A DNA stretch of 64,000 nucleotides from Arthrobacter cheniae (GCF_003602275.1 NZ_QZVT01000001.1:605338-669337), one strand, 5' to 3'; shown: positions 42,612 through 51,018, counted from the first letter of the stretch. The notes: a model not told the origin generated them from the sequence alone. Numbers and translations: made by a program.

Positions 42612-43358
42612 CTAACTATCTCCTGCACAGCCCGCTCCCTCCGCCTGGTTCCCGGGGTAGATTCTCCGGGTCTCGGTCCGACGGTTCCGGCTGGTGATCC
42701 AGTGGGTCGGATAGATCTTCGGCAGGATGTTCACAAGCGCCAAGGAGGCGTAGATGACCGTGTTGATGGCGACGAACACGGCAAGGATCGCCGGCTTCGT
42801 GTGCCAGACGGATGGTGGCATCCGTGCAGTTGTCGGCGACGACGATGATGCGATCGGGCCGGTGCGACTGGCTCTTGAGCGACGCGATGGTCTGCGGGAG
42901 GGAGGCCTCTTCGTTATGGGCGGGGATGAGGACGGTGACCGTTACCTCGCCTGCGAACCCGCCATGGTTGGCGCCCATGACGACTTTGGGGGCTGGTGGC
43001 CGGGGTTCATGGATCGGCGGGACGTGGTGGTGATGCGCCGCTCCACCAGGGCGAGTCCGGTGCCTGCCAGGAGCGCCAGGGCGATGGCGGCGAGGATGAT
43101 GCTCACCTCCGGAGCGTCGGAACTGTAGAGGACGCTCCACAGGCCGATGACGGCGTCGTTCGGTTCGGTGATCGTGGAATCGGGTCCGTTCGCCGCGACG
43201 GCAACCCATAGCAGAGCGGCGGCGGCAGTGACCAAACCGACGATCACGAGACCGACGATGCGGTCGAGCTTGCCCTTGGACGCGTAGGGCGCCTCCGGCC
43301 CGGTCCCGTCCGGGTCCGGGCTGCGGGTGTGGGCGGCACTGTGCGTCATCGTCATCAT
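42612..43358 (-). pseudogene. decayed family 2 glycosyltransferase with two frame breaks and an internal deletion
   Basis: Three pieces in three frames read as one protein. Piece 1 from ATG 43358: two membrane helices (RIVGLVIVGLVTAAAALLWV and VSIILAAIALALLAGTGLAL). The frame breaks at a G5 run (42988-42992 on the plus strand); piece 2 is TVTVLIPAHNEEASLPQTIA and VVADNCTDATIRLA, the GT2 nucleotide-sugar start. It then jumps into piece 3, KPAILAVFVAINTVIYASLA and ILPKIYPTHWITSRNRRTE, a typical C-terminal tail. The catalytic core between is missing, so no enzyme is made. Codon use is like the neighbours. Confidence 0.8.
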
Positions 43359-43580
43359 GGTTCGTTTCTCTCGAGACCTCGGCCCCGGCGGCTTCTCCTG
43401 GAGCGCCTGGCTGGATGCAGCACCGCCACCCCCAGCAGGCGCGGTGCTTCTCCTCCGAGTCTTCCCTGTCAGCCTCAACCGGGTCCCACGCGGAGACCGA
43501 GGAAAGGATCAATGAAGGGCGTGGGTTCTATGGCAGCTCGTCCGGGCCGAGCAGCAGGACTGGTGAGGGAGGCGCACCCG

Positions 43581-44279
43581 ATGCCGGCAGCACCGGGTGC
43601 GGAGCACAATAGTGGTGTGACCGAGGCATTCGATGCTCTGATTCCACGCCCCCGCCGGGAACTGGCGCCCGGTGCCGTGCATCTTCCGGGCTGGCTCGAC
43701 GCCGGACGGCAGCGCGAACTGGTGGGGCTCTGCCGCTCGTGGGCGAGCGGCCCCGTGCCGATGCGCGCCGTGAAGATGCCGAACGGCGGCGTCATGTCCG
43801 TGAGGAGCGTCAGCCTGGGCTGGCACTGGCTCCCCTACCGGTACAGCCGCACGGCCGACGACGTCGGAGGCGCCGCCGTCGCACCCTTCCCGGACGTGCT
43901 GGGTGACCTGGGCCGCGAGGCCGTGGAAGCCGCCTACGGACCGGACGAGGGCTCGCGGTACGAACCCGATGCCGCGCTCATCAACTATTACGACGACGCC
44001 GCGAAGATGGGCATGCACCAGGACCGGGAGGAGCGCGTCAACGCTCCCGTGGTGTCCCTCAGCCTCGGCACGGCATGCACCTTCCGCTTCGGCAACACGG
44101 AGAACCGTAACCGCCCCTGGCAGGACGTCGAACTCGCCTCGGGCGATCTCTTCGTCTTCGGAGGACCTTCCCGCTTCGCTTACCACGGGGTCCTCAGGAC
44201 GCTGCCGGGAACGGCCCCGACCGGCATCGGCTTCGAGGGCCGGCTCAACATCACCCTCCGTCAGACCGGACTCGGCTGA
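43581..44279 (+). CDS. alkB: AlkB-like 2-oxoglutarate/Fe(II)-dependent DNA dealkylase
   Basis: 232-residue oxygenase of the AlkB family. ALINYYDDAAKMGMHQDREE provides NYY and the HxD iron ligands, RFAYHGVLR the distal His, and GRLNITLRQTGL the 2-oxoglutarate-binding Arg. It repairs alkylated bases by oxidative demethylation. Starts are uncertain: ATG 43581 has GGGAGG 8 nt upstream; ATG 43512 has AAAGGA; GTG 43617 gives the shortest family-like start (VTEAFDALIPRP). It overlaps the convergent DinB gene by 19 bp. Confidence 0.9.
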   Translation: MPAAPGAEHNSGVTEAFDALIPRPRRELAPGAVHLPGWLDAGRQRELVGLCRSWASGPVPMRAVKMPNGGVMSVRSVSLGWHWLPYRYSRTADDVGGAAVAPFPDVLGDLGREAVEAAYGPDEGSRYEPDAALINYYDDAAKMGMHQDREERVNAPVVSLSLGTACTFRFGNTENRNRPWQDVELASGDLFVFGGPSRFAYHGVLRTLPGTAPTGIGFEGRLNITLRQTGLG

Positions 44280-44788
44280 CCTCCGGCAAGGATAATCCCC
44301 CGCGCGTAGGCGGCCTGGCCTGCGTGCTGGACCGCGTCGTCGACCACGCTCACGAGCCGGACCAGCAGCGTGACCGGAGGATCCCACCGCTCATCCACCA
44401 CCCTGCCGAGGTCCGCGTCGCTGAGGCCCGCGACGAGGCCCTGCGAAAGGTCATGGACGGCATCGAAGTAGTCGAGCAACTGTTCGGCCGAGGCGACCTT
44501 CACGGAGTCGACCTGAGCGGACGAGTGCCCGTACCCAGTATCCGTCCGGTCCAGTTCAAGTCCCCACCGGTCGGCGTACCCGCCCGTCAGCCACAGCTCG
44601 TCACGGCCGAACGCGTCCGCGAGGTGGCTGTCCTCGACGCGCGTCAGGTGCCAGATCAGCCACGCGATCGAGTTCGCCGAGCCGCCCGGGCGCAGGGAGA
44701 GCTGATGCGCGTCGAGGCCCTCGACGGCGGTCCGGACAAGTTCGGGCAGCCGGCTGAACGCCTCTGCCAGCGCCTCGACCGACGCCAT
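44261..44788 (-). CDS. DinB/DUF664 family protein
   Basis: 175-residue four-helix-bundle protein. AWLIWHLTRVEDSHLADAFG near residue 45 and DAVQHAGQAAYARGIILAGG near the end carry the metal-binding His residues of the DinB superfamily, related to the mycothiol-dependent enzymes. The thiol transferase or isomerase activity is not defined. ATG 44788 overlaps the stop of the paralogue-B acetyltransferase gene by one base (TGATG), so they are coupled. Confidence 0.85.
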   Translation of the reverse strand: MASVEALAEAFSRLPELVRTAVEGLDAHQLSLRPGGSANSIAWLIWHLTRVEDSHLADAFGRDELWLTGGYADRWGLELDRTDTGYGHSSAQVDSVKVASAEQLLDYFDAVHDLSQGLVAGLSDADLGRVVDERWDPPVTLLVRLVSVVDDAVQHAGQAAYARGIILAGGQPSPV

Positions 44789-45426
44789 CAGGCGTCGCGC
44801 CCCGCGTGGTCGGCTCGGGAGGCCAGAAGGCGGGCGAAGCGGCGGCGCTGCGCCGCTGGGATGAGCGAGAGGTACTGCGGATGGGCGGCCAGGAAATTTT
44901 GTGCCTCGGGGCAGTAGGGCACGACGGCGAGCCGACGGCGGTGCGCGTTGAGGAGGACCGCCTGCATCAGGACGGGCTCGAGTCCCATGCGGCGGAACCG
45001 AGGATCGATGACGGAGTGCAGCAGGAGCACGTGGCTTCCGCGCATTTCGTACTGCATGTACCCGGCCATGACGCCATCGCGGAAGAGCTCGAACCGGGAG
45101 AAGAGTGCGTTGTCGCGGAACGTCTCGCGGGCAGCCACATCGGTCCCGCGCCGTTCGGCCTGGCGTTCACGGCGCTCGAGCTCCTCGACCAGGGCCTCGT
45201 ACTGCTCCCGGGTCTCGAGGGCCGGGTGGTCCGTGTCCAGCTGCTCGTAGGTGCGGTTGCACAGCAGGCGTAGCTCACGCGTGCTGACGTCCGTGAAGTC
45301 TGCGGGGAAGTCCAGATCCTGCGACTGGCGCACCGGGGCGAGGTGCCTGGACCGCCCGTTCCAGGGCGGCGAGGGCTCGTCCTTGCGTGCGGTGGGATGG
45401 TCGAGCATCTGCGGCAGGCGTTCCAT
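44788..45426 (-). CDS. DFPxDFT module fused to PF14542-like acetyltransferase domain (paralogue B)
   Basis: 212-residue paralogue of the 32060-32692 protein, with the same architecture. The N-terminal module reads DFPADFTDVSTRELRLLCNR ... LVEELERRERQ, and the C-terminal domain reads RFELFRDGVMAGYMQYEMRG, LLNAHRRRLAVVPYCPEAQN and HPQYLSLIPAAQRRRF. It is the first gene of an operon with the DinB protein. ATG 45426 has GGAG 6 nt upstream, in a start region nearly identical to that of paralogue A. Substrate unknown. Confidence 0.75.
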   Translation of the reverse strand: MERLPQMLDHPTARKDEPSPPWNGRSRHLAPVRQSQDLDFPADFTDVSTRELRLLCNRTYEQLDTDHPALETREQYEALVEELERRERQAERRGTDVAARETFRDNALFSRFELFRDGVMAGYMQYEMRGSHVLLLHSVIDPRFRRMGLEPVLMQAVLLNAHRRRLAVVPYCPEAQNFLAAHPQYLSLIPAAQRRRFARLLASRADHAGRDA

Positions 45427-45520
45427 GGTTAGCTCCACGTCCGGTGGGTCCACGGCCGTCTGCTCGACCAGTAGGTGCAGTTTAGGTGACCTGCGTCATA
45501 TTAGAAAGCCCGGCAGGCTG

Positions 45521-46222
45521 TCAAGCGCTGTCGGAATGCCTGTGGATACCCGACTCGCGGTAGAACCCCTCGATATGGTCCCTCACCAGGTGTGCCGCGT
45601 GAGCTCCCTGGCCTCCCACGACGGCCGCCAGGATAGCGCGGTGCTCCCGGCGCAGCCGTTCCGAGGTGGTGGTCCAGACGGGCAGGCCCGCGGTCAGGCG
45701 CTGGGTGTAGTCGGCGATCGACCCTCGAAGTGATCCCATCATGGCCCCGATCAGCACATTGCCCGCGGCCTCTGCGAGCGCGACGTGGAAAAGGGCATCG
45801 CGCTCGAGGAACCCGGCGGGTCCGTCGTGGTGCCTGTCCATCTCGTCGAGGAGCGCCGCGGCCCGCTCGAGGGCAGGAGAATCCCGCGAGGCGTGCTCCA
45901 CGCACCATGTCTCGAGCAGGAGCCGTGTCTCGACGATGTCCTTGATGGGCAGGTGCGCACTTGCCACGTGGAGCCTCAGCGCGGCGTCCAGGGCGAGTGC
46001 CGGGTTGCCCGTGATGATCGTGCCCGCCTGCGGACCGGAACCGACGCCGGCCCGTACGACGCCGAGTGCCTCGAGGACGCGGGTTCCTTCCCGCACGGAT
46101 GCGCGGCTGATGTTCAGATGCTCCGCCATGGTGCGCTCTCCGGGCAGGCGTGAACCGATGGCGAGCCGCCCCGCAGCCAGTTCCTGTTCGAGCCAGACCG
46201 AGACCACCTGATGGTTACGCAT
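45521..46222 (-). CDS. FadR/LldR-type GntR regulator (FCD domain)
   Basis: 233-residue GntR repressor. The N-terminal winged helix includes [20 protein letters not shown], followed by [16 protein letters not shown]; the C-terminal FCD effector domain contains [35 protein letters not shown] and [20 protein letters not shown]. It should sense a carboxylate, and its divergent neighbour is an alpha-hydroxy-acid oxidase, so lactate or a similar acid is likely. ATG 46222 has TAGGAT 6 nt upstream, and a perfect operator palindrome lies just beyond. Confidence 0.9.
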   Translation of the reverse strand: MRNHQVVSVWLEQELAAGRLAIGSRLPGERTMAEHLNISRASVREGTRVLEALGVVRAGVGSGPQAGTIITGNPALALDAALRLHVASAHLPIKDIVETRLLLETWCVEHASRDSPALERAAALLDEMDRHHDGPAGFLERDALFHVALAEAAGNVLIGAMMGSLRGSIADYTQRLTAGLPVWTTTSERLRREHRAILAAVVGGQGAHAAHLVRDHIEGFYRESGIHRHSDSA

Positions 46223-46228
46223 GCCGCC

Positions 46229-46234
46229 ATCCTA
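46229..46234 (-). promoter_or_regulatory. leaderless-type -10 element for the FCD regulator gene
   Basis: TAGGAT on the minus strand ends 6 nt before ATG 46222. Operator O1 begins 7 bp further upstream, covering the -35 region. Confidence 0.55.
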
Positions 46235-46236
46235 GC

Positions 46237-46265
46237 TTGTGTGGTCCGACCACAGGACGTAGTAT
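46237..46265 (+). promoter_or_regulatory. sigma-70-type promoter of the lldD-like gene
   Basis: TTGTGT (46237-46242) and TAGTAT (46260-46265) separated by 17 bp. Both operator palindromes overlap or flank it. Confidence 0.6.
46241..46253. promoter_or_regulatory. FCD/GntR operator O1
   Basis: GTGGTC-C-GACCAC, a perfect 13-bp palindrome of the FadR/LldR type (TGGTCnGACCA), located in the spacer of the lldD promoter and beside the regulator's own -10. Confidence 0.8.
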
Positions 46266-46267
46266 CT

Positions 46268-46280
46268 GTGGTCGGACCTC
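46268..46280. promoter_or_regulatory. FCD/GntR operator O2
   Basis: GTGGTC-G-GACCTC, one mismatch from a palindrome, centred 27 bp from O1 and just beyond the -10 of the lldD promoter. Confidence 0.65.
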
Positions 46281-46326
46281 AGGTCCTCTGCGTTACCCGC
46301 ACCCGCCCGACGAACGAAGGCACGCC

Positions 46327-47616
46327 ATGCAGACACTCCCCAGCGCAGCTGTTCCGCCGGCCCTCAAACGCCGCATCCCTCGAGTTGCGGACCTCGCTCC
46401 CCTCATGCAGTTCAAGAAGCCGGAGTTCGGCGCGGCAGCGAGACTGCAGCGGGCCAATACCATCTGGGACCTGCGCGACATGGCGAAGCGGCGCACTCCC
46501 ACGGCCCCCTTCGACTACACCGACGGTGCCGCCGAAGCGGAGATCTCTCTCGGCCGGGCGCGCGAAGCCTTCCTCGATCTGGAGTTCCGGCCGGGCATCC
46601 TCCGAAATGTGCAGACGGTCAGCACCGTCACGCCCATCCTCGGCGGCAGCTCCGCGCTGCCCTTCGGTATCGCACCGACAGGATTCACCCGCATGATGCA
46701 GTCCGAGGGCGAGTACGCCGGGTCGCAGGCCGCGGAGGCGGCGGGAATCCCCTACACACTCTCGACGATGGGCACCGCTTCCATCGAGGACGTCGCGCAG
46801 GCCGCTCCCAACGGACGCAACTGGTTCCAGCTCTACCTGTGGACGGACCGGGACCGCTCGATGGAGCTCATCGCCCGTGCCGCCGCCGCCGGGAACGATA
46901 CCCTCATGGTCACCGTGGACACCGCCGTCGCCGGCGCCCGCCTCCGCGATGTCCGCAACGGCATGACCATTCCGCCGGCCCTCACCCTGAAGACCGTTCT
47001 CGACGCCTCCTACCGTCCGGCCTGGTGGTTCAACTTCCTCACGCACGAACCGCTCTCCTTCGCCTCGCTCTCGCGCTATTCAGGCACGGTCGCGGATCTC
47101 ATCAACTCGATGTTCGATCCCACGCTCACCTACGAGGACCTCGACTGGCTGCGCAGCGTCTGGAAGGGGAACCTCGTGGTGAAGGGGATCCAGACGCTCG
47201 ACGACGCGAAGAAGGCCGTGGACCACGGAGCCGACGGGATCATCCTGTCCAACCACGGCGGCCGACAGCTCGACCGCGCTCCGATCCCCCTCCATCTGCT
47301 GCCGCGCGTGGCCGCAGAGCTGACGGGCAAGACGGACATCATCCTCGATACCGGCATCATGAGTGGCGGCGATATCGTCGCGGCCGTAGCCCTCGGCGCG
47401 GATTTCACACTGATCGGTCGGGCGTACCTCTACGGCCTCATGGCCGGCGGGCGCAAGGGCGTGGACCGCACCATCGAGATCCTCGGAACGCAGACCGCCC
47501 GCACCATGCAGCTGCTCGGCGTGAACCGCATCGAGGACCTCAACCCGGACCACGTCCGCCTGCTCGGTGACGCGACCGCGGATGTGGAGCTACCCAGGGC
47601 CGCCGTGACCCTCTGA
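46327..47616 (+). CDS. lldD: FMN-dependent alpha-hydroxy-acid dehydrogenase (L-lactate dehydrogenase type)
   Basis: 429-residue FMN enzyme. [20 protein letters not shown] begins the barrel, [20 protein letters not shown] carries an FMN segment, [10 protein letters not shown] the Tyr region, [20 protein letters not shown] the catalytic Lys, and [19 protein letters not shown] the catalytic His with Arg. It oxidises L-lactate or another 2-hydroxy acid. ATG 46327 has GAAGG 6 nt upstream, 62 nt after the -10; the longer frame is rejected. Controlled by the divergent FCD repressor through operators O1 and O2. Confidence 0.92.
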   Translation: MQTLPSAAVPPALKRRIPRVADLAPLMQFKKPEFGAAARLQRANTIWDLRDMAKRRTPTAPFDYTDGAAEAEISLGRAREAFLDLEFRPGILRNVQTVSTVTPILGGSSALPFGIAPTGFTRMMQSEGEYAGSQAAEAAGIPYTLSTMGTASIEDVAQAAPNGRNWFQLYLWTDRDRSMELIARAAAAGNDTLMVTVDTAVAGARLRDVRNGMTIPPALTLKTVLDASYRPAWWFNFLTHEPLSFASLSRYSGTVADLINSMFDPTLTYEDLDWLRSVWKGNLVVKGIQTLDDAKKAVDHGADGIILSNHGGRQLDRAPIPLHLLPRVAAELTGKTDIILDTGIMSGGDIVAAVALGADFTLIGRAYLYGLMAGGRKGVDRTIEILGTQTARTMQLLGVNRIEDLNPDHVRLLGDATADVELPRAAVTL

Positions 47617-47777
47617 CTGCGGCCCGCCACCAGTACCACATCGTCGTCGGCACATCCTCATTTTCGTCAGCGGTCGCGGTGCCTACCAGTGCGCCCGTTC
47701 CGGGTGCACGATTATCGGGTCATGCTGCGGCAGGCCACGGCAGGGCCGCGGACCGGTTCGACGAAAGGGATCAACCT

Positions 47778-47903
47778 ATGGCGGACATCGGTGGAATGGC
47801 CGACAAGGCCAAGGACTATGCACAGGACAACCCGGAAAAGGTGGACCAGGCCAAAGACAAGGCAAAGGACACCCTCGACGGCAAAGACGGCGAAAAGAAG
47901 TAA
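47778..47903 (+). CDS. small MT0933-like antitoxin-type protein
   Basis: 41-residue very charged helical protein: GGMADKAKDYAQDNPEKVDQ, then AKDKAKDTLDGKDGEKK. The AKDxxxxNPEKVDQ pattern resembles short actinobacterial antitoxins of the MT0933/CsbD-like type; no toxin gene is adjacent. ATG 47778 has AAAGGG 8 nt upstream. It is below usual length limits, and overlapping alternative frames are longer but have no recognisable content. A strong hairpin follows. Confidence 0.65.
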   Translation: MADIGGMADKAKDYAQDNPEKVDQAKDKAKDTLDGKDGEKK

Positions 47904-47915
47904 CCCGTAACCGTC

Positions 47916-47955
47916 GACGGAGGCCGGACCGCCCCAGGTGGTGCGGCCTTCCGTC
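47916..47955 (+). terminator. terminator of the small-protein gene
   Basis: GACGGAGGCCGGACC pairs with GGTGCGGCCTTCCGTC (near-perfect, two interruptions), followed by a short T-rich segment, 12 bp after the stop at 47903. Confidence 0.6.
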
Positions 47956-48013
47956 TTGATTCCCACACCCTGGAACGGATGCCACCATCCGGCGGCCTCT
48001 CCGGCCCAGCTCG

Positions 48014-48850
48014 CTAGCTGTCGGCCGGCCCGGAGACAGGGAATGCGATGTGTGCCACCGGTTCGTCCTCGGGTCCGGTGCTGGGGTCGGCGAAGTAGTA
48101 CTCGCGAGGCGGTCCTGTCTGCGTGAGGTCACTCCGGGTTATCCAAGCCTCGACGGCGTCGTACGCGGAGAGGATGTCCGGGTAACGGATCTGGGCGCGG
48201 CTGATGGTGACGAACGCTTCGTGGTGCGCCGGCTCCACCCTGGTGGGCAAGGTCGCCTCGATGGCTCGTCCGGGGTCGATGGGGACTGCCGACTCGACGG
48301 GTCCGTCGCTGTCCTCGGAGACGTCGCCGTGGTAGATCACGATCGATGCCGCCGTCTGTCCTCCGACAGCAGCGGCGGCTGCAAGTTGTCGCAGCCCTGC
48401 CTGTACGATCCAATCGCTCAGACGTGCGACGTCGACGTAGTCCTGTTCGGTAAGGAGCGTCTGCGTGGGTACTCTGCGAGTTGTTACAGGGAACATGGTG
48501 TAGGAATCTTTTCCACCGGTAATGACCTGGGAGAGGTGCTCGACGACGGTGCGGCGGTCGTTGAACTCCGCGACAGCCCGGCTCCACCAGGCTGCGATGT
48601 GGGAGTCACGTTGTTCGCGCGGTGCCTGCATCAGCTCTGCTACTGATCGCATCGGCATACCGGCGCGCCGCAGCATCCTGATCAACCGTGCGTCGCGCAG
48701 TTGCTCGGAGGCATACAAGCGGTAGCCCGATTGCGGATCCCACTTCTCCGGCACCAACAGACCGTTCTCGGCGTAGAGACGCAGAGCTTTGGGTGAGAGT
48801 CGCGCACGCTGCGCGAAGACCCCTGCTGTGAGCCAGGTCGAATCAGTCAT
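48014..48850 (-). CDS. MerR family regulator with GyrI-like effector domain
   Basis: 278-residue regulator. The N-terminal HTH is AGVFAQRARLSPKALRLYAE, followed by SGYRLYASEQLRDARLIRML and MPMRSVAELMQAPREQRD; a linker helix leads to a C-terminal GyrI/AraC-effector-like domain (about 120-278) that binds hydrophobic ligands. It resembles BltR/TipA-type drug sensors. ATG 48850 has GAGGGAGGG 4 nt upstream. Ligand and targets unknown; the divergent small membrane protein is a possible target. Confidence 0.85.
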   Translation of the reverse strand: MTDSTWLTAGVFAQRARLSPKALRLYAENGLLVPEKWDPQSGYRLYASEQLRDARLIRMLRRAGMPMRSVAELMQAPREQRDSHIAAWWSRAVAEFNDRRTVVEHLSQVITGGKDSYTMFPVTTRRVPTQTLLTEQDYVDVARLSDWIVQAGLRQLAAAAAVGGQTAASIVIYHGDVSEDSDGPVESAVPIDPGRAIEATLPTRVEPAHHEAFVTISRAQIRYPDILSAYDAVEAWITRSDLTQTGPPREYYFADPSTGPEDEPVAHIAFPVSGPADS

Positions 48851-49046
48851 CAGCCCTCCCTCGAGCGGCCAGCGACCGCGGTGGAGTCCAGCATCGACCC
48901 CGCCCCAAGGGCGAAGTCAACACCCTCCCGCAACCCACTATCGAGGGAAGCATCGTCCTGATCGGGAAAGCCTCGATCCCGGTCTATCATTCATCCAGTG
49001 GACCTGCCTAGGGCGGGTTCGGAAACATAAGTCTGGGGAGACGAAT

Positions 49047-49367
49047 ATGGAGCGTGGGCGGATGCATTATCCGTTGCGTTACAGGCGCGCGCGATCGCTG
49101 CTGTACGTGATCGGCCTGTTCTGGCTGTGGCTGTGGCTCGGCAGCGCGGCCCTGATGGAAGGCCTCTACCACTCGCCGCTGCACGCGGCCCTGGCGATGT
49201 ACGCCCTCGCCGTCGCTGTCCTGGTTTCCCTCCCCACGGCGTTGCTGGCCGCACTCCGCATGATCCTCACGCACCCGCAGCGCACAGCCCTCATCGTTCC
49301 CCTTCCCGTAGCCTCCCGTCGGGCTGGCGAGACCGCCCACTGGTGGTATGGCAAAAAAGTCTCCTGA
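49047..49367 (+). CDS. small membrane protein
   Basis: 106-residue protein with two hydrophobic helices (LLYVIGLFWLWLWLGSAALM and AALAMYALAVAVLVSLPTAL), a basic N-terminus (MERGRMHYPLRYRRARS) and a basic tail. ATG 49047 has GGGGAG 6 nt upstream; the longer frame from 48789 is discarded. Family not recognised. It is preceded by a 196-bp gap from the divergent MerR gene and followed by a 30-bp tandem repeat. Confidence 0.65.
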   Translation: MERGRMHYPLRYRRARSLLYVIGLFWLWLWLGSAALMEGLYHSPLHAALAMYALAVAVLVSLPTALLAALRMILTHPQRTALIVPLPVASRRAGETAHWWYGKKVS

Positions 49368-49380
49368 ACAAGGAACTCAT

Positions 49381-49453
49381 CGTCCGAGGTCCGCACTCGG
49401 GCGAACCGATCGTCCGAGGTCCGCACTCGGGCGAACCGATCGTCCGTGGCCCG
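49381..49453. repeat. 30-bp tandem repeat (two full copies plus a partial third)
   Basis: The unit starting CGTCCGAGGTCCGCACTCGG occurs identically at 49381-49410 and 49411-49440, then degenerates after ~13 bp. It lies in the 297-bp gap between two plus-strand genes; it encodes no convincing protein. The rest of the gap holds no gene that I can support. Confidence 0.8.
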
Positions 49454-49589
49454 CTCCACGCCGGCCAGGTCTCGACACAGCGAAGCCCCGATGCCGACTG
49501 CTTCCGCCTGTGGCGTGAATGTGCTGGACGCTCCTCCTGCACTGCTGGCACGCTGAAGGGGTCCGGATCCTTCGACGACGGGGAACACC

Positions 49590-50123
49590 ATCGCTTCGTC
49601 CACCCGCCCTCCGACCCCCGGTCCCCGGACCGGCGCTGCGCGCCTCGAAAGTCGGAACGTCCTCGTGGGCATCCTGTTCGGCTGCGGCATCATCGCCTTC
49701 CTCGACGAGGCCGTGTTCCACCAACTCCTGCACTGGCACCACTTCTACGACCGCTCCACGCCCGCGGCCGGTCTCGTGTCCGATGGCCTCTTCCATGCGT
49801 TCAGCTGGTTCGCGACCGTCGCTTCCCTCTTCCTGTTCGCCGACCTCAGGCGACGCGGGTCACTGCACACCCGCCGATGGTTGGGCGGCATCCTCGTGGG
49901 TGTCGGTGCCTTCCAACTGTTCGACGGACTCGTGCAGCACAAGCTCCTCGACCTGCACGAGATCCGGTACGGCGTGGACCTCCTCCCCTATGACCTGATG
50001 TGGAACGGAGCGGCGCTGGCGTTCCTCGTGGCCGGGCTCCTCGTAGTGCTGGCGGCGCGGCGCACAGAGGGCGGGACCAGAGGGAAAGGCCGGGGCAGGG
50101 ACCCGGACGCGCAGCATGCCTGA
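49590..50123 (+). CDS. DUF2243 membrane protein (ATC start inferred)
   Basis: 177-residue membrane protein. VLVGILFGCGIIAFLDEAVF begins helix 1; HQLLHWHHFYDRSTPAAGLV, VSDGLFHAFSWFATVASLFL and QHKLLDLHEIRYGVDLLPYD are diagnostic DUF2243 segments (about 4 helices, His-rich loops). The first ATG/GTG/TTG in frame is GTG 49665, inside helix 1; family members have ~25 residues before it. The frame is open to 49557, and an ATC at 49590 sits where a start would fall. It overlaps the next gene (CtaG-like) by 8 bp, so they are coupled. A role in cytochrome oxidase assembly is inferred from the pairing. Confidence 0.7.
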   Translation: MASSTRPPTPGPRTGAARLESRNVLVGILFGCGIIAFLDEAVFHQLLHWHHFYDRSTPAAGLVSDGLFHAFSWFATVASLFLFADLRRRGSLHTRRWLGGILVGVGAFQLFDGLVQHKLLDLHEIRYGVDLLPYDLMWNGAALAFLVAGLLVVLAARRTEGGTRGKGRGRDPDAQHA

Positions 50124-51018
50124 CGTCCTCCACCGGGTGGCTCTCGACAACCCGCTCCTGCAGCATCCGTTCGTTCTTCACCACGGAGAAGCCGGGACCG
50201 CGTCCGGCACGGGTGACCTCAGCGCCTTCGCCCTGGAAACCGCCGTCGTCCTCGTGTGGCTGGGACTCGCCGCGGGCTACCTCGTCGCGGGCCGCGCCGC
50301 CGTGCTGCGCGGGCGGACGCAGTGGCCGGTGCGGCGCACGGTGTCCTGGCTCACCGGCATCGGGCTGGGCCTTGCCGTGACCGCGGGTCCCATCTCCTCG
50401 ACGGCTGCGGGGAGCCTCACGGTGCACACCGCGGTCCACCTCGTCCTCGGCCTGCTCGTCCCCCTCCTGCTGGTACTCGGCAGGCCCGCGACCCTGGTCC
50501 TCCGGGCCGTCCCCGCTTGTGCAGGTCGGCGACTCACCGGAATGGCCGGAAGCGCGCCGCTCCGGATGATCGGGCATCCCATGGTCGCGCTGCTGCTCAC
50601 CGTGGTGCCGATGGCATTCCTCTACTGGGACGGAACGGCCCTTCCACTGCTCCACCACCCCTTGCTCGGGCCCCTGATCCACGTGCACTTCGTGGCCTCG
50701 GGCGCACTCTTCACCTACGCCGTCGTCGGACTGGATCCCAACCCCCACCGGGCTTCCGAAGGGGTTCGCGCGGCCGCGATCCTCGCGTCGATCGCGGCGC
50801 ACGGGGTCGTGGCCAAACACCTCTACTCCGCCGCCGGTCGTGGTGGGCTACCGCCCGACGCCGAGCAGGCGGCCCAGCTCATGTACTACGGCGGGGACGC
50901 GGTGCACGTCCTGCTGCTCGTGGTCTTCTGCGCGCACATCTACCGCCGTACCGGCAGGCACCTCCCCCGGCTCCCGATACGGCACAGCTCGGAGGGTTCG
51001 CCCGGCCGGGTTGTGTAA
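50116..51018 (+). CDS. CtaG/Caa3-type cytochrome c oxidase assembly protein
   Basis: 300-residue membrane protein with about 7 helices. LTVHTAVHLVLGLLVPLLLV, HPMVALLLTVVPMAFLYWDG, LIHVHFVASGALFTYAVVGL and YYGGDAVHVLLLVVFCAHIY carry the His-rich features of CtaG_Caa3. Relatives help insert copper into the CuB site of cytochrome oxidase; in actinobacteria DUF2243 and CtaG often pair. ATG 50116 overlaps the preceding stop by 8 bp. A RIRRTGRHL-like basic tail follows. Confidence 0.85.
   Translation: MPDVLHRVALDNPLLQHPFVLHHGEAGTASGTGDLSAFALETAVVLVWLGLAAGYLVAGRAAVLRGRTQWPVRRTVSWLTGIGLGLAVTAGPISSTAAGSLTVHTAVHLVLGLLVPLLLVLGRPATLVLRAVPACAGRRLTGMAGSAPLRMIGHPMVALLLTVVPMAFLYWDGTALPLLHHPLLGPLIHVHFVASGALFTYAVVGLDPNPHRASEGVRAAAILASIAAHGVVAKHLYSAAGRGGLPPDAEQAAQLMYYGGDAVHVLLLVVFCAHIYRRTGRHLPRLPIRHSSEGSPGRVV

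Noticed and set aside
49127..49993. 288-codon plus-strand frame overlapping the 30-bp repeat and the DUF2243 gene
   Set aside because: Arg/Pro/His-rich and in a different frame from both recognisable genes; probably non-coding.
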